DNA from: Gadus chalcogrammus
Taxonomy: Eukaryota > Chordata > Actinopteri > Gadiformes > Gadidae
Length of the DNA: 64,000 nt
Assembly (NCBI RefSeq): GCF_026213295.1
Contig: NC_079416.1
Coordinates: forward strand, 1,570,083 to 1,634,082
Direction: 5' to 3'
Shown: one piece after another, positions 60,331 to 64,000 of the stretch
Numbering within the stretch: the stretch's first letter is position 1
Layout of the letters: every line of letters starts with the position of its first letter
The notes under the pieces: model-generated
Database searches by the model: none
The model's input: the letters and a program-made list of their open reading frames with translations, nothing else
What the model was told of the DNA's origin: nothing
Position numbers and translations under genes: made by a program

Positions 60331-60989
60331 TTGCCTTTTAGCATTAAGTTAATTTTGGACGATTTTGAGCCTCTGGTGGCCATATTGTTTTGTCAATCAA
60401 CTTAATTTTACCTGAGCAGGAACTTTGGTCCCCAACCGCCACTAAGTTGGTCCCGCTCAAATCAAACATTCCGTCTATGAACTGTGGTGATTTTAGTCAC
60501 AGGCTGCGCCCTTTTCGATGCCACGCCCTAATTGGAAATATGTTGACTCTATCTTATTTAGAATTTGATTCTGAACAAATTTTGCATTGGACTCAAGATC
60601 AGGAGTCTCTACGCGTTTTAAACCACACCCTTTTTAGAAGTCAATGGCTCCTGGGCGCTTTAGTTTTTAATGTACAGACTTCGCTTTATGTCAGATTGAG
60701 GACATTGGTCCAAAGATGATAGATGCTAAAGTATTTTTGTGCAAAAACCTATGGATCCTTAAGGAATCAAGTGTTTTTAACAAAGTTCGACATAGTAGTG
60801 AATCTATCCAAATAAAGTCATAGGTTTTTGAAGCATCTTTGTTCACCATGAGGATATGCATGTATTGACAAAGTGTCATGACTCTAAGTGAAAGCGGTTA
60901 TGAGATATGTTTGTTCAAATTTAGCATTTTTGCAAAATGTATAGTTAAAGCGCCACCTTTGGGCCAATCAGTGTAATATTTGCTCTCTG
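60331..60989. repeat. Interspersed repeat, right part
   Basis: Continues the repeat cut at 53514: AGCCTCTGGTGGCCATATTG and AAAGCGCCACCTTTGGGCC. No gene seen. Confidence 0.5.
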
Positions 60990-60993
60990 TTAA

Positions 60994-61860
60994 AGGTCCC
61001 ATGACATGCTATTTTATGTATTCTTTAACATAGGTATCAGTGGGAAACTAACACAGTATTCAAAGACGTTCCCGAAATTCAGCCGTGGTGCAGAGTTACA
61101 GCCACTCCGAGCCAGTCGCACATTGAGCTTCCCCCAAATGTGCTGTTTTGGCATCTGTAGCTATAATGCAAATGAGGGGGAGTGAGGCGGGTCAAGGAGG
61201 AGGGTGGGGGTGTGGCCCTGTGCTGCTTGCAGCCACGGTACCATACGCTCTGTTTACAGTGGATGTATCGCAATGGCGAGGCGCTCACAGCCTTTAGCCG
61301 TGTTCTGTAAATATTCTAGAACACACGGGAGTCCTCGAGCTCTATATCTAAATATTATCATATAGCCTACATAGACATCTATATCATATAATATATATTA
61401 TCACGGCCAAAAGCTGTGTGAGCCGATATAATGAATCTCAAATGACCGCGTTGGGTTCTCCGACGTTCCTGGTTCTTCCACGTCCACATCAATGTGAAGT
61501 AGACTGAACCGCGACAAGGAGGAGAAAGGGATTGTTGCCGGGTAGCGCTTAGGCACCTCCGCCTCCGGCGGTGGTCCCTCAGCGGGGCTCAAGCGGGAGA
61601 CATTCGCCGCCAACAATCCCTTTCTCCTCCATGTCGTGGTTCATGTTCTTGAGGGAGTCAAAGCCAAAGTTCCTTCCCCCCAATTCATTCTCAACCTTGG
61701 CTGAGATAACCCCCACTACGTGTCTTGTTGTAGAAATACCAGAGACGAGAGTCCGACGTGTTATGCGCCTTAACACCAAAAGCAGAACGGTTATCCAAAT
61801 AACAAGGAAGTGTACAACACTTGCGTTACAGTCCTGGAGCTCTATATCGAAATAATAATA
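60994..61860 (+). mobile_element. TTAA MITE, AGGTCCCATGACATG type
   Basis: TTAA at 60990-60993, then AGGTCCCATGACATGC, a frequent fish MITE end. GGAGGAGAAAGGGATTGTTG at 61520 and its inverse at about 61610 form an internal palindrome. The right TIR was not found, so the right end is approximate and may be truncated. Confidence 0.65.
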
Positions 61861-62229
61861 TCATATAATACATAGATAGGTTGCCTTCGCACTTTGTGCT
61901 TGGCACCCTAATGATAATACTAAGAGATGATTGGAAGAGCAGAGAGCTGCCGTCTTGCTGACTTGCAGTCTGCAAAATCTCTAATTCGATTTTTATGTCT
62001 CTAGTATGGGGTCAGAACAGTCTCATTAATAATGTATGCACAGAGAAGGATTCACAAATGTATTCTGGGATTTATATATAAATGACACCTCTCACAAATA
62101 CATTTCAATGCACAAACAAATGGATATCGGTATGTATAAATGTAAAATAAATCCACAAACAAAAATAAGTTTCACAAAGACATTTCTGATCCACACAAAA
62201 ATATGTCTTGTTTTAAATAAATGTAATAT
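61861..62229. other. Spacer, nothing recognised
   Basis: AT-rich; no gene or repeat identified. Confidence 0.4.
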
Positions 62230-62366
62230 AAAGAGACTTCCGGTAATGGCGGCGAGCTAGACAGACGCTGCTTTTTAGTCTCTGTACTAATTACAATTTC
62301 TACTCCTTTGAAAGCCATATAACGAACTCAAATAGAACACGGATACGTTTTAAAGCAAGGTTAACT

Positions 62367-63326
62367 ATGTCAGGCACAAGAAAGAACAAAAATAAACCCG
62401 ACAATCAACCTAATAAGTCTACAAACACTTCGCCAAGTGGCAAACCGCATGCTAGCCACGAACTAGCAGCCTCTTCAGTGGAGGATAGCGAGAGGATGGA
62501 CGCAACAAACAATGGTCGTCGGGATATCCAGAATCAAGATGTTTTAGAGGCCATCGCTTGTCTCAAGACTGAAAGTTTGGCGCGTCACAGGGAAGTTATT
62601 GATGGCATAGCCCACATTAGATCGGATTTGGATGTTATCAAAAGCAGAATGACCACGGCTGAACAACGCATAGGTGACACGGAGGATGTAACAACACAGC
62701 TAACGGCAACGGTGTCTGAGTTGGAAGCCAAAGTGAAACAACTTACAGAAAAGAATGACGACCTTGAGAATCGCTCACGCCGTTCGAATCTACGCTTCAT
62801 TGGGCTGGAAGAAAAGGCGGAGGGTGCCGACGCTGAAACCTTTCTGGAGAATTGGCTCACCGAAGTCCTCGGACCGGAGAACTTCCCCCATCCGTTGCGG
62901 ATCGAGCGAGCTCACCGCATCGCAGTTACTCCAACGGTCAACACTTCAGGCAAGCAGAAGCATAAGCCGACAACTGAACGTCCCAGGACACTGATCGCGA
63001 CATTCCTGAACTTCAAAGATAAAGCGCTGGTGATGAACGCGGCACGGAAGAAGAAGGCGATTATGTACAACAACCGACAGGTCAAACTTTTCTCAGACTT
63101 TTCAGCCGACGTGCAACGCCAGCGGAACGCCTACTATGCGGTGAAACAGACTCTATACTCCAAGGGAATAGAGTATGGCCTTCAATACCCCGCCAAACTT
63201 CGGGTGACATATGAGGGCAAGGTCATCGTCTTCCAGACGCCCGGAGAAGTGGATACGTTTCTTCACAGCATTGATGAGTCAGGGTGCTGTATTGCTTATA
63301 TGCAAAGTAGGCTAAACTTGCAATAG
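62367..63326 (+). CDS. L1-type ORF1 protein (RNA-binding)
   Basis: 319 codons, uninterrupted. N-terminal Lys/Asn/Ser-rich tail; Leu/Ile-rich heptads at about residues 70-135 predict a coiled coil for trimer formation; an RRM-like start RRSNLRFIGLEE at about 138; a C-terminal domain with TLIATFLNFKDKALVM at about 206 and LFSDFSADVQRQRNA at about 245. This is the L1 ORF1p layout, a nucleic-acid chaperone that coats the element's RNA. A few extra residues after the CTD are low complexity. Length is normal for fish L1s. Confidence 0.9.
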   Translation: MSGTRKNKNKPDNQPNKSTNTSPSGKPHASHELAASSVEDSERMDATNNGRRDIQNQDVLEAIACLKTESLARHREVIDGIAHIRSDLDVIKSRMTTAEQRIGDTEDVTTQLTATVSELEAKVKQLTEKNDDLENRSRRSNLRFIGLEEKAEGADAETFLENWLTEVLGPENFPHPLRIERAHRIAVTPTVNTSGKQKHKPTTERPRTLIATFLNFKDKALVMNAARKKKAIMYNNRQVKLFSDFSADVQRQRNAYYAVKQTLYSKGIEYGLQYPAKLRVTYEGKVIVFQTPGEVDTFLHSIDESGCCIAYMQSRLNLQ

Positions 63327-63912
63327 AAATTATTTCTAGTACACACGGCTGATTTGATTTGAAAGATGTTTACAAGTTAAACAAGGAAAAGAAAAGAAAA
63401 ATGGCTCATTTAATTGGGCCCAATATTATTCTGTTATTTCTCACTTTAAAGGGTGTCGCTAAATAATTTGAGTCATGCTTGCACTCAGTAACCTATTTGC
63501 TTTCAGAACCTTAAAGATTATACGTTATTGGCTATGGCTTATACTAAAATGTTCATTTTGTTCTACCATAAAGGGGTGGTATTTTATATTACTTGAATAC
63601 ACAGAGATTAAAGGTGGTTTATTTAGTTTATTTGACTTACTTTTGCTCCTAATCAGGAGCTATTGGAAGGTGGATTTACTTAGTTTAGAGACTGTAAAGT
63701 AGGCAGTCGGTGGGTGGATATGTTAAACATTTTGCATGTTCTAGCAAAATGTTTTCGGTGTGGTTCTTGTGTAGGTTTTCATTATTTCACGTGTAGTGTC
63801 GTTTTATTTATTCTTTTTTTTTTGTATTTCCCTCTTCTCTGTCTCCCCTCATATTACCCAACTCTTCAGTACAGCTCATGCTCTTTGTTAAGGCTCCCCA
63901 TAGCATCCCCTA
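63327..63912 (+). other. L1 inter-ORF spacer
   Basis: 586 bp, AT-rich, with two short open frames (63475-63702 and 63714-63923) that do not resemble L1 proteins. A long spacer is unusual for mammalian L1 but occurs in other vertebrates. Confidence 0.7.
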
Positions 63913-64000
63913 ATGGCAGATAACCAGGTATGCAAATTAACCTCATGGAACATAAGAGGCTTAGGCAGTTTGGTGAAAATAAAACAGGTAATGACTAGAC
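63913..64000 (+). CDS. L1-type ORF2 start (endonuclease), runs off the window
   Basis: ATG at 63913, then codons giving KLTSWNIRGLGSLVK, the start of the APE endonuclease (SWNIRGLG block). No stop before the window end. The RT lies beyond 64000. Confidence 0.85.
   Translation, partial: MADNQVCKLTSWNIRGLGSLVKIKQVMTR

Larger units (their letters stand above)
62230..64000 (+). mobile_element. L1-type LINE, 5' part
   Basis: The 5' UTR starts near GAGACTTCCGGTAATGGCGGC; ORF1 at 62367-63326, a spacer of 586 bp, ORF2 from 63913 and off the right edge. Both ORFs are undamaged as far as seen. Confidence 0.85.

Overview
The window reads as a teleost fish nuclear genome. It has split exons with GT-AG borders, tRNA-derived SINEs with fish-type heads and a fish-type SINE tail, LINE, L1, copia, hAT, IS630/Tc1-like and pogo-like remnants, long dinucleotide tracts, and no bacterial-style operons. 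The only host gene I recognise is three phase-matched exons of an ASPP-family gene (ppp1r13b-like, N-terminal RA/ubiquitin-like domain) at 37125-41326, + strand. Most of the rest is mobile DNA, much of it nested.

Layout. 1-1130: 3'-truncated LINE on the - strand. 1541-11935: a decayed gene of a teleost transposon-type protein family, split by a TTAA-flanked MITE. The MITE is split by a 7-kb LTR retroelement (LTRs over 2 kb, tRNA-Lys-type primer site), and the 3' LTR of that element is split by a 1.4-kb long-TIR element. The same gene also carries a 366-bp solo LTR. 12160-13690: second LINE (-). 13700-20140: (CA)n, minisatellites, a 'GCTGCGAGCAGC' interspersed repeat, and a deleted IS630/Tc1-like element carrying a hAT MITE. 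20140-30861: repeat-on-repeat block with two copies of a SINE-containing unit, a second TTAA element, a palindromic MITE, and a 6.8-kb IS630/Tc1-like element that houses a foldback element and a truncated copia. 30862-37000: tandem repeats, LTR-like and hAT remnants. 37125-41326: the ppp1r13b-like exons, with about 2.35 kb of uninterrupted (CTGT)n in the first intron seen. 42200-44700: dinucleotide and GGT arrays. 44050-47890: a broken BED-finger hAT/CGGBP1-like gene, interrupted by the same TTAA MITE family as at 1965. 48368-49115: partial copy of a palindromic element, interrupted by a SINE. 49369-50279: minisatellites, then a small exon-like ORF. 53523-60322: a 6.8-kb giant inverted-repeat element with an 8-bp target duplication and 170-bp tandem arrays in both arms. 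60990-61860: another TTAA MITE. 62230-64000: 5' part of an apparently intact L1-type LINE (ORF1 complete, ORF2 beginning and leaving the window).

The genes do not form a pathway. The coherent story is the order of insertions: host gene or old transposon, then a TTAA MITE, then an LTR element, then a long-TIR element. The standouts are the giant inverted-repeat element with an exon-like ORF in one arm, the two independent TTAA MITE insertions into coding frames, and the very long pure CTGT array 78 bp from a splice donor. All family names come from motifs read by eye; no database search was possible.
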